Shown here in pieces: positions 33,419 through 42,110 of a stretch of DNA of 64,000 nt. A program made the translations under genes and the position numbers. Location: assembly GCA_902798615.1 (NCBI GenBank), contig CADBXL010000013.1:171399-235398 (forward strand), read 5' to 3'. This DNA comes from an uncultured Bacteroidales bacterium. Its GTDB lineage: Bacteria; Bacteroidota; Bacteroidia; Bacteroidales; Bacteroidaceae. The notes under the pieces are model-generated. The model was not told the DNA's origin. It did not search any database and saw only the letters and a program-made list of their open reading frames with translations. Each line of letters begins with the position of its first letter. Position 1 is the first letter of the stretch.

Positions 33419-33797
33419 AAAAAGCAGCTTGCGACTTGTCCTCGTCAATTCGTCGAACTCACGTTAAATTATCAATTTTTAATTGTCAATCTCTTAATTT
33501 CTTCTTTCTCCCCTCCCCCATTTTTTCATTTATCATTTTAATCCCTTAGTCCGAAACTGTATGTCTGAAAGACAGTACTATCCGTCCCTCCGTACATATG
33601 GGTGAAACGAAGATGTGCGGGGATATAGTGCCAATCCCCATTACTGCCTGTAGGACAGTACATCGCCAGTAACGTACAGCCTGCCAGACTAATTAGTTGA
33701 TGGAGGTATATCCGAGGGCATCCTCTCCTTCGTCGAGTATGCACCTCGGTTACTAATGGAATTGCCTTTCAGGCAATTCCACACTTGAACAAATCAC

Positions 33798-34787
33798 TTA
33801 ATCATTGGCATTAATGCTAATTTCCTCTCCCCAATCCGTATCCACGATCATGGAAGCCTCCATGCCATCAGCCTGGAAGAAAGAGCCAGAAACAGAAGTC
33901 TTGGAATTGATACGCATCCTGATATTCTCAATATTCCTCATCAAGACAAGCTCATCGGCAGAGTTGAAGAACTCAAACTTCGCATTGACAACCGACTCCA
34001 CAGCAGGAAGGAATACAAAGCTCTCCACGTTCGTCATCAATCCAGCTGAAGATTTCCAATTGTTCATATTCACCATCGCCGTAGAATAAGTCGCAGCATC
34101 CACGCCAATCTGATTACGCATATCATACTTCGAGCTGACACCCGTCAGCGACAACCTGAACTTTGACACCTCCGCAGGAATCACATCATCAGAAGAGAAT
34201 GAAACAAGCGCTACGCAACGCGACAGCTTACAGTTCACCGCCTTACGCTTATTCTTCACCACCACAACCTCATCACTATAGCTGAAACTCTCCGTAGCAC
34301 GACCGTTATACCCCTGAAAAAAAGCATCCGATCCAACTGACACTGCATTACCATTACGTTCGTTATGAGCCAATACCATCAGACGGTAAGTGCCCGGCTC
34401 CAGATTAACCGAAAGCGTGCCGAACGAGTTACCGCCCCCATTCACCTGCTCTGAGCTATACACAATACTCCCCTCCTTCATAATAACATACTGCACCCTA
34501 CTCGCACACTCAGCCAGAGGCACGGAAGCAGCGCGCGTCATCTCACTCTGAGACTGAGAGAAAGAGCAAGCCACATACAGTTCACCCATCTCCTTATCCG
34601 TAACCACCGTGTCGTCATCATTCATAATAGCCTTCTCGCACGAAGAAAGCAGGGAACACGACAACACAGCAGCGACAAGCACGGCAAACCCCATTGAAAG
34701 ACGCATAGAAAGACGCATTGTAAGACGCAGGAAAGAAGAGATGCCCTGAGCGTCATCAGGACTCATGAAAGAAGCATTCCATTTCAT
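33798..34787 (-). CDS. FimB/Mfa2-like fimbrial anchor lipoprotein
   Basis: A 329-residue protein resembling FimB/Mfa2 family lipoproteins, which anchor fimbriae in Bacteroidales: a lipobox (LLSSC, Cys about 50), the conserved beta-strand pairs VNLEPGTYRLMVLAHNERNG, a C-KLSRCVALVSF strand and the C-terminal IVDTDWGEEISIN. The N-terminus before the hydrophobic stretch is long and contains a threefold 12-bp repeat (RLTMRLSMRLSM), each unit with an ATG, so the true start could be any of several. No other fimbrial gene is adjacent. An orphan role is likely. Confidence 0.72.
   Translation of the reverse strand: MKWNASFMSPDDAQGISSFLRLTMRLSMRLSMGFAVLVAAVLSCSLLSSCEKAIMNDDDTVVTDKEMGELYVACSFSQSQSEMTRAASVPLAECASRVQYVIMKEGSIVYSSEQVNGGGNSFGTLSVNLEPGTYRLMVLAHNERNGNAVSVGSDAFFQGYNGRATESFSYSDEVVVVKNKRKAVNCKLSRCVALVSFSSDDVIPAEVSKFRLSLTGVSSKYDMRNQIGVDAATYSTAMVNMNNWKSSAGLMTNVESFVFLPAVESVVNAKFEFFNSADELVLMRNIENIRMRINSKTSVSGSFFQADGMEASMIVDTDWGEEISINAND
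34699..34734 (-). repeat. Three 12-bp tandem repeats carrying start codons
   Basis: The plus strand shows GAAAGACGCATA, GAAAGACGCATT, GTAAGACGCAGG in tandem. On the coding strand each provides an in-frame ATG or ATG-like codon just before the signal peptide core. Confidence 0.65.
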
Positions 34788-35155
34788 AGTTAATCCGGTT
34801 AATAGTTAATATTAAATTATTCTGTGGTTAATAAATTAAGTCAACGAATATACAAAATCAAAGGACAAAGTTAATCATTTCAGGGCAGAATTACAAATTT
34901 TTCTGCAAAAAAATATGTGCACATACATCTTTTCACTTATTTTTGCAACAGAGAGTTGGCAAACAGAGTATAAAAACAACTATTTCCGTATGCTAAAACA
35001 TTCTTGATTCCCTTTTATCTTGTTCTTGGATATTTCAAAGCCCTTTTTTACAGTTCGTCGGCTGTCCGCTATTATTGTATTTCTGGGGAAAAGCAGTCGT
35101 CACCAATAACAAAATAATTCGTTGGTAGCAACACCTTTATCTTGTTTCATGTCTG

Positions 35156-35222
35156 ATATCGGACTTTGGCTTTATTTTTCGCTAAGGCTCAACATGCAGA
35201 AGAAAGTCGTCGAACTCACGTT
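35156..35222 (+). repeat. Family S element
   Basis: ATCGGACTTTGGCTTTATTT, TTCGCTAAGGCTCAACATGC, GAAAGTCGTCGAACTCACGT. It is the most complete short copy. It lies 25 bp past the Sel1 gene stop. Bases 34788-35155 are otherwise AT-rich with no gene seen. Confidence 0.75.
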
Positions 35223-35247
35223 AATATGCAGTCGTATGACTGCCGTT

Positions 35248-35880
35248 TTACGGTTTTACTCCTGCGAGCTTCATGATGGTCTTGGCGTCTTCATCGCCCT
35301 CGGCGACTTTCCTGCGTAGCTTGGCGATGATGTCCTTGCCGTCTTTCTCGTTGTTCACGGCTTTCTTGAACCATGAGGCGGCTTTCTTTGCATCGGCCGT
35401 GATGCCTTTGCCTTTCAGATAGCACTTGCCTAACTGATACTGGGCATCGGCATTATCGTTCTGCGCTGCCTTGGTGAAGTATTCCACGGCTTTCTTGTGG
35501 TCTTTTGCCGTTCCGATGCCTTCCTTGTAGCAGTTGCCTACGGCATACTGTGCCTTGGCATAATCTTGGGCAGCGGATTTGCCGTACCACTGGAAGGCTG
35601 CAATCTCGTTCTTGGTTACTCCGCGCCCTTTCTCGTAGCATCGTCCCAGACGGTACTGCGCTTTCTTGTGGCCTTTCTCTGCTGCCGTCTTTAGCTTTGG
35701 GAATGCCTGAGTGTAGTCCTTTGCATCATAGAGTGCCTTTGCCTCCTTGTAGAGTTTGTCTGCGTTCTGGGCAGAGAGGGTGACACTAAATGACAGCAAC
35801 AACAAAAGAAGAGGAAGCCTAACCAAACCTTCCCAAATGGAAGGATGTTTGATAGTATTTATTGCAAAAGTCTTGCTCAT
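35248..35880 (-). CDS. Secreted Sel1-like (TPR-type) repeat protein
   Basis: A 210-residue protein with at least three Sel1 repeats (KAQYRLGRCYEKGRGVTKNE, KAQYAVGNCYKEGIGTAKDH, DAQYQLGKCYLKGKGITADA), a fold used for protein-protein contacts. The N-terminal signal has a hydrophobic core LPLLLLLLSFSVTLSAQ. The stretch just before it (TIKHPSIWEGLVRL) is encoded by a family P4 repeat that also lies in the kduI signal sequence, in another frame. The function is unknown. It lies downstream of the Cthe_2159-like gene but is separated by 210 bp of stutter-word DNA. Confidence 0.82.
   Translation of the reverse strand: MSKTFAINTIKHPSIWEGLVRLPLLLLLLSFSVTLSAQNADKLYKEAKALYDAKDYTQAFPKLKTAAEKGHKKAQYRLGRCYEKGRGVTKNEIAAFQWYGKSAAQDYAKAQYAVGNCYKEGIGTAKDHKKAVEYFTKAAQNDNADAQYQLGKCYLKGKGITADAKKAASWFKKAVNNEKDGKDIIAKLRRKVAEGDEDAKTIMKLAGVKP
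35813..35858 (-). repeat. Family P4 repeat inside the Sel1 protein signal sequence
   Basis: The coding strand reads ACTATCAAACATCCTTCCAT, TTGGGAAGGTTTGGTTAGGC. It matches 28544-28585 at about nine positions in ten but is translated in a different frame. Confidence 0.82.
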
Positions 35881-35884
35881 ATAT

Positions 35885-36078
35885 TTTACTATTTAACTAT
35901 TTACTAATTACTATTTATTTACTATTCCATAATATTTACTATTTACTCGCATGCCCATAAAGCTACGCAAGTTCCTTTTAATATTTACTATTTCAATTTC
36001 TCTAATCTCCTATTTAAAACTATTGATTGACGAAAATATTACATCAATCAAATAGTAGATAAATAGTAATTAGTAAAT
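35885..36078. repeat. Stutter-word spacer (TTTACTATT words), inverted
   Basis: Repeated TTTACTATT / ACTAATTACTATTT words at 35885-35955 face AATAGTAATTAGTAAATT words at 36060-36090. The same words occur at 46446-46480. No gene is seen. Confidence 0.5.
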
Positions 36079-36092
36079 TGTCAAATAGTAAA

Positions 36093-37244
36093 TCAGTAAT
36101 TGACTACAACGCTTTTCTTGGCTATGCTGCTCTCCTTTGGGTTGCCCTCAACAGTGACGCAATGATCGAGACGTTCGGCATCGGAGGTTGTGTCATCGCC
36201 GTAGCCGCTGTCGCATGCCCAGCTCTTGCTGACCTTGGCAGAGAAGCTGCCTCCGCTAACGAAGATTCCTGTCATTGCCTTTATTGCCTTCGGCTTGCCG
36301 TCTTCGTTGTCGCCTGTGGTTATGGCTGTGAGGGTGCCTCCGCTGAACACAACCTTAGTCTCGCTGTTGATGCCCTTGCCGCCATCGCCACTACTTGTCA
36401 TGGTGAGGGTGCCGTTGGTCATAGTGAAATCACGGTCGCACTTGATACATGCTGCGCTGCTGAAATCGTCCTCTTCCTTGTCGTAAACGCAGTCACCGCT
36501 TGTGGTGATGGTGGTATTACCGCCATTGATGACTACCACGGAGTCGGACTTGATGCCGCGTGCAGCATCGGCTGTTACTTCGATGTCGATGTTTCCGTTA
36601 TTGATCCACAGTCCGTCATTGACCTTTATCCCGCTGCCTGTGGAGGACTTGACGTTGAGTGTGAGATTGTCGTCAATAGTGATATAGTCATCGCAGGCTA
36701 TGGCATGGCGACAGTTTCCCGTTACGTTGAGTGTGCCAGAGCCCATGAGGAGCATCTGCCCCTCACTGAAGAGGGTACCTTTCTGGGATATGGTCTGACC
36801 ACCGGCATTGGTGATGTCTGTATATGACGTGCCATCGGTAAGCGTATTTGCAGTTCCGCTATTTGCATAGAGGTATAACGTCTTCTTGCACTGGTTGTTG
36901 ATGGCTGGCCCTGTGGTATTGTTCAGCGTCACGCCATTGAGCTGTATGCCGAATTTCTTTTGCCTATAGACGAGCAGTGATCCGTTGTCGCTATTTCCGC
37001 TGAGCACGAGAAGGAGGGAGTCTGCATGGTTGGTGGCATTCACCGTGACGTGTGCCCCATTGGCGGTTACGAGTCCCTTGTCATCGCCTGTGACGGTGAC
37101 GCTGTTTCCATTATACGCTATGTAGATGGTGCAGTCAGTAGACTGAGCGGGCTTTTCCTCTGTATAGGCGCTGAAATCGGTGTCGTCGGATTGGCAAGCA
37201 ACCATCATCACTACTGCCATCACACATAATATTATCTTTTTCAT
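36093..37244 (-). CDS. Cthe_2159-like (carbohydrate-binding, beta-helix) lipoprotein
   Basis: A 383-residue lipoprotein (MVACQ lipobox near residue 16) with repeated right-handed beta-helix rungs: GVTLNNTTGPAINNQ, GQTISQKGTLFSEGQMLLMGSGTLNVTG, ACDDYITIDDNLTLNV, GSGIKVNDGLWINNGNIDIEV, GGKGINSETKVVFSGG. The family, founded on Cthe_2159 of Clostridium thermocellum, binds acidic sugars such as polygalacturonate. It is typically encoded with VTC-domain and DUF4956 proteins, as here. The upstream gap of 127 bp holds a CACAGATT-type inverted repeat, so it may have its own promoter. Confidence 0.83.
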   Translation of the reverse strand: MKKIILCVMAVVMMVACQSDDTDFSAYTEEKPAQSTDCTIYIAYNGNSVTVTGDDKGLVTANGAHVTVNATNHADSLLLVLSGNSDNGSLLVYRQKKFGIQLNGVTLNNTTGPAINNQCKKTLYLYANSGTANTLTDGTSYTDITNAGGQTISQKGTLFSEGQMLLMGSGTLNVTGNCRHAIACDDYITIDDNLTLNVKSSTGSGIKVNDGLWINNGNIDIEVTADAARGIKSDSVVVINGGNTTITTSGDCVYDKEEDDFSSAACIKCDRDFTMTNGTLTMTSSGDGGKGINSETKVVFSGGTLTAITTGDNEDGKPKAIKAMTGIFVSGGSFSAKVSKSWACDSGYGDDTTSDAERLDHCVTVEGNPKESSIAKKSVVVNY

Positions 37245-37274
37245 TGATGATATTTACTAATTAGCTATTATTTT

Positions 37275-37368
37275 AACGAACACAGATTGCACGGATGAAA
37301 CGGTTTATCTCGCTTACGCTCGTGATTTGCATCTGTGGTATCCCTTTAATCTGTGGTCTGTTAACCGG
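37275..37368. repeat. CACAGATT-type inverted repeat between genes
   Basis: AACACAGATTGCACGGATG faces CATCTGTGGTATCCC and AATCTGTGG. Such CACAGATT words are widespread in Bacteroidota spacers. The structure may act as an RNA hairpin between the DUF2490 and Cthe_2159-like genes. Confidence 0.5.
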
Positions 37369-37371
37369 TCC

Positions 37372-38121
37372 TTAGAAATTAAACTTATACCCTGCTCCGA
37401 TATAGTGCATATCGGGTTCGTAGTCGTCGGGAGAGGTGTTATGCATGTCCTGGAAGCGGTAGAACACTGAGAAGGTGTGGTGCTTCGAGATGTTGAGGTC
37501 GGTGCCAAGGGTGTAGCGTACCTTCTCTATTGCCAACGAGTTGTAGAGCTCTATGCTTGCGAATGGTGTCATGAGGGCGCGTTTCTTATCGTATTCCACT
37601 TGCAGGCGTGAGCGCAGTTGGTTCTTGCCCTTGGATGAGCGTACCTTGTCTTCCCACCATGAGTTGTCGAAGTCCCATCGCTGCACGGATTTCTCGGGAC
37701 GGTAGGTGTATTGCCAGCGCTCGCGCAGGGAGATGCGCAGGTTATTGCTGAACTTATACGTTCCTGTTGCTGATACATTGAAACGATGGCGCACACCCCA
37801 ATATGACGGACGCCAGTTATTGTAGTTGCCATCGGCCTTATAGCTGATGCCTTCGCGGAAGTTGGTGTTGAGCAGAGTGTAGCCAGCCCCCAGTTTGAGG
37901 TACTTGACGGGCTTATACTCGCCGCCGATGCCGATGCTCCAACGATCCATGGTCTTGAAGTCGTTGCGTGTGCGCATATCAGCCTCAAGTCCGACGCTGA
38001 ACTTCTTCGAGAGTTTCTTCTCAGCCTCAGCTTCAAGAAGAAGTCCCGACTCACTCTGCGCCAGCGATGTCAGGCATGATGCCGTCATAGCCAGTATAAG
38101 TAGCGCTTTACACATTCGCAT
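37372..38121 (-). CDS. DUF2490 outer-membrane beta-barrel protein
   Basis: A 249-residue protein with a signal peptide (LLILAMTASCLTSLAQ) and alternating strands ending in GAGYKFNF, a barrel-type C-terminal Phe. Sequence such as KFSVGLEADMRTRNDFKTMDRWSIGIGGEYKPVKYL fits DUF2490. It overlaps the DUF4956 gene by 14 bp, so the two are coupled. The role is unknown. By association it belongs to the same envelope system as the VTC, DUF4956 and Cthe_2159-like proteins. Confidence 0.82.
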   Translation of the reverse strand: MRMCKALLILAMTASCLTSLAQSESGLLLEAEAEKKLSKKFSVGLEADMRTRNDFKTMDRWSIGIGGEYKPVKYLKLGAGYTLLNTNFREGISYKADGNYNNWRPSYWGVRHRFNVSATGTYKFSNNLRISLRERWQYTYRPEKSVQRWDFDNSWWEDKVRSSKGKNQLRSRLQVEYDKKRALMTPFASIELYNSLAIEKVRYTLGTDLNISKHHTFSVFYRFQDMHNTSPDDYEPDMHYIGAGYKFNF

Positions 38122-38785
38122 AGTCAGAGTCCTTGATTCTTATCTTGTTGTTTATCTCCCTGTCGTCGGCACCCTCGTAATACACGCGCAGCACCGCCAT
38201 GTCGCGGAGGAAGTCAACAGCGCCAACCTTCACGTCGATGACCTTCAGTCCGAGACGTTCCTCAAGGTCGGCAATGAGTTTGTCGCGGTTCTCAGGCTTG
38301 ACATACTCGATGCGGTCGTACTGCACAATCTTGGATGTCTCGTTTTTAAGCACCATCTCGAAGATGACGATGCCGATGAAGACAATAACATCGATGGCGA
38401 TGAGTTCGGGCAGAGGGGTGCCGAGCATCTGTCCTTCGCTGTCAACGCCAAGGGATACAGCCATGGCATGCACTACGGAGAGACATACCACGACGAAAAG
38501 ATATGTCATCTCGCGTACCGGCATTGTGTCGGTGCGGTATCGCATGATGGAGAAGATGCCGAAGAGGCCGAGTCCCACGCCCATTGTTGCCTTTCCACGA
38601 TCCATGCCCATCATGAGATAGACGAGGAAGAAGATAGCGATGGAGATGATGACGAAGGTGAAATAGAAGTCGCGTCGGTGGCTCTTCCTGAAATACAGGA
38701 AGTGTACGATGCTCCAGTTAACTAAGATACAGACAGCAAACCTTATCAGGGTGTCGTAGAAACCTATTGAAAAAAATTCTTGCAT
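38108..38785 (-). CDS. DUF4956 membrane protein
   Basis: A 225-residue protein with about four membrane helices in the first half (FAVCILVNWSIVHFLYF, FTFVIISIAIFFLVYLMMG, FGIFSIMRYRTDTMPVREMTYLFVVVC) and a soluble C-terminal domain of about 75 residues. The RYRTDTMPVREMTY segment is characteristic of DUF4956. These proteins accompany VTC-domain proteins across bacteria, and the function is not known to me. Its ATG overlaps the stop of the VTC gene by one base (TAATG). Confidence 0.87.
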   Translation of the reverse strand: MQEFFSIGFYDTLIRFAVCILVNWSIVHFLYFRKSHRRDFYFTFVIISIAIFFLVYLMMGMDRGKATMGVGLGLFGIFSIMRYRTDTMPVREMTYLFVVVCLSVVHAMAVSLGVDSEGQMLGTPLPELIAIDVIVFIGIVIFEMVLKNETSKIVQYDRIEYVKPENRDKLIADLEERLGLKVIDVKVGAVDFLRDMAVLRVYYEGADDREINNKIRIKDSDYANV

Positions 38786-39540
38786 TATGGTTGTTTTTTA
38801 TTATTTATTATCTTCCTTATCTCTATCAGTTTCGGCTTGAAACGATGTACTTGCAGTTTGGGATTGGTGAGTGCCGAGCCCATGCAGTATTTTGAGAAGC
38901 CATGCGGATGGATGTGCAGGCGTCGCAGCATCTCCATAATAGGTGAGGGCTGCAATCCGTCACGTTTCAGTTCGATAATCACCAGATTGCCCATATCCTT
39001 GTCAATACCGCTTACAAGGTTGTGGAAATGGAGGTTAGTATCTATTGTCAGGCGTTCGGTTTTGGATTTGTTTACCAGTGTGATACGTGTGAAATGGTTG
39101 TTAAGTGTGGGTTGCAGGGTGTCAATGCTATAGCGGAGGTTGTGGCTTAGGAAGTCGCGTTTCTGCTGTTCGGACACATCCATATCCTTGACCTCGATGC
39201 GTTTCTTCTTCGTGCGTCCGTGGTTGTTCTTTGTCTTGACCTCCATGAACTGAAGTCCGCTGATGCAGTAGGTACGGAAACGGATTTTCTGACGGTTGAC
39301 GTGATTCCACTGATGATGGTTGTACATATCAAACTGCTTGGTGTCGAAATACGTGGTGTCGTATTCCAAGTTACGCTCACCGTCAATCTCCTGCACATAG
39401 TAGTCATTCTGCGCCATCTGCAAGAGCAGTTGCAGACGCTCGGTAGTAGTAACGAACTTCGTATCTGTACGGTTCATCAGCTTCACCCCCGACATCTGTT
39501 CCAAGGAGATCGGTTCAAACAGTTTTATCACTTCTGTCAT
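38785..39540 (-). CDS. VTC-domain (polyphosphate polymerase-like) protein
   Basis: A 251-residue soluble protein with the triphosphate-tunnel/VTC fold signatures: LMNRTDTKFV (Lys of the EXR/K tunnel), YFDTKQFDMYNHHQWN, KIRFRTYCISG, MEVKTKNNHGRTKKKRIEV, LVIIELKRDG. Yeast VTC4 makes polyphosphate from ATP. Bacterial relatives with DUF4956 and Cthe_2159-like partners are a conserved but poorly understood set. It is the first gene of a minus-strand operon with a ~170-base leader that contains a strong hairpin (39671-39702). Confidence 0.87.
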   Translation of the reverse strand: MTEVIKLFEPISLEQMSGVKLMNRTDTKFVTTTERLQLLLQMAQNDYYVQEIDGERNLEYDTTYFDTKQFDMYNHHQWNHVNRQKIRFRTYCISGLQFMEVKTKNNHGRTKKKRIEVKDMDVSEQQKRDFLSHNLRYSIDTLQPTLNNHFTRITLVNKSKTERLTIDTNLHFHNLVSGIDKDMGNLVIIELKRDGLQPSPIMEMLRRLHIHPHGFSKYCMGSALTNPKLQVHRFKPKLIEIRKIINNKKQP

Positions 39541-39670
39541 TACGTTAGTCGAATAATTTAAATTCCGATATTTTAGGTTAGAGAGCTCTTAGAGGTTAGG
39601 GGTTAGAGGTTAACACCAATCACCTATTTGAGCGAATGACAACGTGCGTAGCACCTCGCATGAAGTCAAA

Positions 39671-39702
39671 AGTGCGTGTCAGCCCAAGGCTGGCGCACGT
39701 CC
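39671..39702 (-). promoter_or_regulatory. Leader hairpin upstream of the VTC operon
   Basis: GTGCG-TGT-CAGCC and GGCTG-GC-GCAC pair around CAA. The -7-like box TATCTTTG lies just upstream at 39725-39718 on the minus strand, placing the hairpin near the RNA 5' end. Confidence 0.5.
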
Positions 39703-39855
39703 TTGGTTTGGCGAATGCAAAGATAGTAATTATTTCTCATACCGCCATATTTTTTCTATGTTTTTCTATGTATGCATGGCATTTTTTCAATAAAACCGTG
39801 AAAATCGTATGCCAATGGACTAATGGGATTGCGCCTTCTCGCCTTGGCATTTAAT

Positions 39856-39935
39856 AAACAACGTGAGTTCGACAACTTGCTTTAGCTTGATGAGCTATGC
39901 GAAGAACAAAGCCAAAGCCCGACACCCAACTGAGC
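39856..39935 (-). repeat. Family S element
   Basis: The minus strand reads GTCGGGCTTTGGCTTTG, CATCAAGCTAAAGCAAG, TTGTCGAACTCACGTTG. It borders iteron island C. Confidence 0.72.
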
Positions 39936-39977
39936 ATATCCAGACGGCGGTATTATGTCTGAAATGATATACGCTTA

Positions 39978-40760
39978 CACTAATTTCCTTATTGTTACCT
40001 GTTACTTGTTACCACATGGGGGAGAACCGCTGTTGTGCCTTCGTTGTGCCTTCGCTCTGGCTTCGCTTCAGGTTCGCTCCCATCGATGGAGCATCAACGG
40101 ACTTACAACGGATTTACAACGGAGGTACAACGGTACTGCATCGGAGGGTGTACCAGAGCATTTTTCGCATCTTTACATCGTTTTCTATGCGGAGTAAACT
40201 AATTCAGTATGATGTCAACGAAATCAGGATTGTGTAACCCTTTCCAGGAAAACGACAACCTTTCAAGTATAATGTCAACGAATGCTGTATAATAATAACT
40301 AAAAAGCCGTAAACCAAAATCAGGAGAAAACAAGATGAATCTGCCCCAAATTAATGCTTGTTGTTATGTTATTGAGACTGTCAGCCGCCTATACCCCACC
40401 CACTAATTCACGCTAACAGCCTCATTCTCTTTACCTTATACTGTCTGAGCAAGCGAGCCAAGCCACGACCAGTAACAAGTAACAGGTAACAATAAGGATT
40501 TTAGTGTATGGCCAAAAATTTTACTGATTTTTTCTAAGGAGTTTATATACCTTATTATATATAGAAATAATAAAATATAGGCAGCAGCTACACTCGTTTT
40601 CTTATTGTTACCCGTTACCTGTTACCGACACGTTTTCCGGGATGTCCTGATTTTGGTTTACAGTTTGTAGTCGTCATTATACTGCATTCGTTGACATCAT
40701 GCTTGAAAGGTTGTCTAACCCTGCGGTAACAAGTAACAGGTAACAATAAGGAAATTAGTG
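39978..40760. repeat. Iteron island C: ~780-bp nested inverted repeat
   Basis: Four copies of an array GGTAACAAGTAACAGGTAAC plus AATAAGG are at 39978-40013 (-), 40471-40503 (+), 40591-40626 (-) and 40735-40760 (+). Between them a ~70-bp inverted repeat (40254-40325 vs 40645-40715; GACAACCTTTCAAG / CTTGAAAGGTTGTC) forms the middle layer. A family E copy (40035-40150) is also inside. No gene is present from 39541 to 40989. Confidence 0.72.
40035..40150 (+). repeat. Family E element
   Basis: GTGCCTTCG words, GGTTCGCTCCCATCGATGGA, AACGGACTTACAACGG, ATTTACAACGGAGG, TACAACGG. It is very close to the copy at 30431-30520. Confidence 0.6.
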
Positions 40761-40870
40761 CATGTATAGCTTACGAACAAGCAACTACCCACAACTGAGT
40801 ATGCTCAATTGGGGGTAGGTACGTGATAAACCCTTTATGGGTGTTGGGTGATGGGTGTTAGGTGTTGGTA

Positions 40871-40932
40871 AAAATAAACGCAAAGACGCGAAGGCACAAA
40901 GAAAAACTCTGCAACTCCGCGTCTCTGCGTTT
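40871..40932. repeat. AAACGCAAAGACGCG inverted repeat
   Basis: AAACGCAAAGACGCGAAGGC faces CTCCGCGTCTCTGCGTTT. It is downstream of the minus-strand LuxR-type regulator gene and may serve as its terminator. Confidence 0.55.
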
Positions 40933-40989
40933 AATATTTCAATCTATTAATTTGTTTGCTACTAAAAGACTTTAGCACCTATTGTAAGG

Positions 40990-41946
40990 CTAAAGTTTTA
41001 CGTTGGATATGTCGATGAGGTTATTGACGATTGCATAGATGGTGAGACCCGCAGGAGAATGAATCTGCAGCTTTCGCGCTATGTTGCGTCTGTGGGTTAT
41101 AACAGTGTTGATAGAGATGAAGAGGTGGTCGGCTATCTCCTTATTGCTCATGCCCTGCACCATTGCCACTATTACATCCTTCTCCCTGTCCGACAATGCC
41201 TCGGATGCATCTGGGTTATGACCTATCATCCTTGATATCTTCATTGTGACATCATCGTTCTTGGCTCGCATCTCAAGGTGCCGGATAGCAGGCACGAAAA
41301 TCTCGTCCTCTACCAATGAATGAAGCTGTAGCCATTCCTCATTATTATATATGTCATAAAGACACGCAGTAAGCTGGTTGTTGTGCAGCGCATCAGCAGG
41401 CAGATACTTGATGATGATGTTCTTCAGTTCCTTGAGCTTCTCGGAAATATCGCCATGATGCTTTGAGAACGTGTCGGCATTGTAGCCCTCGACAGTCTCG
41501 CCACGAAGCAGAGCCTCAACATAGGGGAAGAGAGCCTTTTCCTCATACTTCATGTGCTGGTGTATGGACTTGGCATAGTCGTCGTAGAGGCGCAGGATGA
41601 GAGGGGCAAGGTTATCGCTCTCATCGAGTGCAGCAACGAGTTCTGTACGGATATAAGGCAACTGGAACCCGAGGTAGTACTCGTGGGATGCGCGGAGATA
41701 TTTCATCAGGGTAGGCACGGATAGTTTCGACTCGTCATCCTGCGCGTGGTAGCCGTTGAGCGCAAGGTTTACCACTGCGAGGAATGTATAGGTATCTACA
41801 TTCTGCATCTCACATACCTCACGCACGGATTTGTCGCCAAAGCCAAGACTAATGCCAAATGCACCGAGGCTCTGGAGTACGCTGTAGTTGTCTCGAATCA
41901 GGGTTATCATGCTATCCTCTGGTTCGTAAAGTTTCATCTTTTTCAT
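40990..41946 (-). CDS. Hemerythrin-domain LuxR-type transcription regulator
   Basis: A 318-residue regulator combining an N-terminal region like the ScdA/RIC DUF542 domain but without its cysteines (about 15-60), a di-iron hemerythrin-like bundle with candidate ligands in SHEYY, HMKYE, KHHGD and HSLVEDE (about 90-235), and a C-terminal LuxR helix-turn-helix (ALSDREKDVIVAMVQGMSNK, then EIADHLFISINTVITHRRNI). RIC/YtfE proteins respond to nitric oxide and iron-cluster damage, so this protein may sense NO, O2 or iron through the di-iron site. It is divergent from an iron/haem gene cluster. ATGs at 41946 and 41937 are both possible. Confidence 0.87.
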   Translation of the reverse strand: MKKMKLYEPEDSMITLIRDNYSVLQSLGAFGISLGFGDKSVREVCEMQNVDTYTFLAVVNLALNGYHAQDDESKLSVPTLMKYLRASHEYYLGFQLPYIRTELVAALDESDNLAPLILRLYDDYAKSIHQHMKYEEKALFPYVEALLRGETVEGYNADTFSKHHGDISEKLKELKNIIIKYLPADALHNNQLTACLYDIYNNEEWLQLHSLVEDEIFVPAIRHLEMRAKNDDVTMKISRMIGHNPDASEALSDREKDVIVAMVQGMSNKEIADHLFISINTVITHRRNIARKLQIHSPAGLTIYAIVNNLIDISNVKL

Positions 41947-42070
41947 TTTCAGAATGACTAATGACTAATTACGAATTACCTAGTTGGCTTTATTCGCTAA
42001 TAGGGCGTATGTGATCGCATATAGCAAACAAGTAATTAGTAATTCGTAACTCGTAATTCTTTTCCGAGTG

Positions 42071-42078
42071 CAAAATTA
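42071..42078 (-). promoter_or_regulatory. Probable -7 box of the hemerythrin-LuxR gene
   Basis: The minus strand reads TAATTTTG. The ~125-base leader (41950-42060) is an inverted repeat of AATTACGAATTAC-type words. Confidence 0.5.
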
Positions 42079-42110
42079 AGAACTTTTTGCGAAATACGCA
42101 ATAATAAAAA

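Noticed and set aside
36078..36827. 249-residue plus-strand open frame opposite the Cthe_2159-like gene
   Set aside because: It is antisense to a gene with a signal peptide and beta-helix repeats; the frame is open only because of the repetitive coding strand.
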